NCBI RefSeq assembly: GCF_009911265.1
Contig: NZ_QXXA01000009.1
Location: 1-64,000 of the forward strand
Reading direction: 5' to 3'
Source: Senegalia massiliensis
GTDB lineage: Bacteria > Bacillota > Clostridia > Tissierellales > SIT17
Length of the DNA: 64,000 bases
Shown here: one piece after another, positions 63,712 through 64,000 of the stretch
Position numbering within the stretch: the first letter of the stretch is position 1
How the letters are laid out: every line of letters starts with the position of its first letter
The notes under the pieces: generated by a model
What the model saw: only the letters and a program-made list of their open reading frames with translations
What the model was told of the DNA's origin: nothing
Database searches by the model: none
Program-made: the position numbers and the translations under genes

Positions 63712-64000
63712 CTACTCAATATTTTGAACTTGTTCTCTTATTTTTTCTAATTCACTTTTTATTTCAACAACATATTTAGTTATTTCAATATCTCCAACCT
63801 TTGAACCCATTGTATTTGCTTCTCGATTCATCTCTTGAATTAAAAAATCTAATTTACGGCCTATAGCATCATCTAAGTTTAAAGTTTCTATTAATTGTGT
63901 TATGTGACTATCTAGTCTAACAATTTCTTCTGTTATATTAGCTTTATCAGCAAAATATGCCACCTCATTAGCAAGTTTAGATTCATCTACTTCAACAGAG
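63712..64000 (-). CDS. yicC: YicC family endoribonuclease-like protein, C-terminal part
   Basis: The frame is open to the right edge; the visible part is ~95 residues (about one third of the ~290 in the family), starting in SVEVDESKLANEVAYFADK and ending NIE. The stretch ANITEEIVRLDSHITQ and the block GRKLDFLIQEMNREANTMGSK are characteristic. Members cleave RNA and are adjacent to remA and gmk. The start lies beyond the window. Confidence 0.95.
   Translation of the reverse strand, partial: SVEVDESKLANEVAYFADKANITEEIVRLDSHITQLIETLNLDDAIGRKLDFLIQEMNREANTMGSKVGDIEITKYVVEIKSELEKIREQVQNIE

Noticed and set aside
1-64000. CRISPR arrays, rRNA or tRNA genes, SRP RNA
   Set aside because: No regular spaced repeats, no cloverleaf-like or rRNA-like conserved blocks were recognised by eye.

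Overview
The window is strongly A+T-rich DNA from a low-GC, endospore-forming Firmicute. The gene order, the split fatty-acid/SMC/SRP locus, FabK as enoyl reductase, the dipicolinate synthase genes (dpaA/dpaB), ylbJ, remA and a PASTA kinase operon point to the class Clostridia sensu lato, perhaps a Tissierellia-type anaerobe. That placement rests on gene content and order only. I saw no rRNA, tRNA or CRISPR array.

Region 1 (about 1-9460) is an accessory island. It is integrated inside comM: the chromosomal gene is cut right after its conserved MNPCPC segment, and a large serine recombinase ends across that junction. The left end of the island and the 3' part of comM lie outside the window. 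The island carries a recombinase with a LexA-type box just upstream, a DprA/SLOG-family protein, a HAD-like plus phosphoribosyltransferase protein, a 69-residue basic protein, a large protein with a PD-(D/E)xK nuclease core, a polytopic membrane protein, and small orphan genes behind a duplicated promoter segment. The HAD-PRTase/DprA-like pair and the nuclease/membrane pair are the best candidates for an undescribed (probably defence or conflict) system.

Region 2 (about 9460-16140, mostly minus strand) is the comM-yraN-flhB-like-ylqG-like-rnhB-rbgA-rplS housekeeping block. A RibD-C-type reductase and an ABC_trans_CmpB-type membrane protein are inserted in it, and rplS has a likely L19 leader.

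Region 3 (16.2-20.9 kb) is the dipicolinate/lysine branch. dpaA-dpaB and dapA are on the plus strand, each with a sigma-K-like promoter; a short aspartokinase gene and asd are on the minus strand.

Region 4 (20.8-40 kb, minus strand) contains trmD-rimM-khpA-rpsP-ffh-ylxM-ftsY-smc-radical SAM-rnc. Upstream of it is the FapR-controlled fatty-acid operon (fapR-plsX-fabH-fabK-fabD-fabG-acpP-fabF), and upstream of that rpmF, a YceD-type gene and ackA. rnc has a long palindrome in its presumed 5' UTR.

Region 5 (40.2-49.2 kb) has tmcAL and ylbJ on the plus strand. It then has a DivIVA/F0-b-like coiled-coil gene, coaD, rsmD, recG, fakA and asp23 on the minus strand, with rpmB facing the other way.

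Region 6 (49-64 kb, minus strand) is the classic yicC-remA-gmk-rpoZ-coaBC-priA-def-fmt-DUF116-rsmB-rlmN-prpC-prkC-rsgA-rpe-thiN cluster, plus a 59-residue membrane protein. It links nucleotide supply, CoA synthesis, replication restart, translation initiation, rRNA modification and cell-wall signalling. Throughout the window, stop codons tend to sit inside the terminator hairpins.
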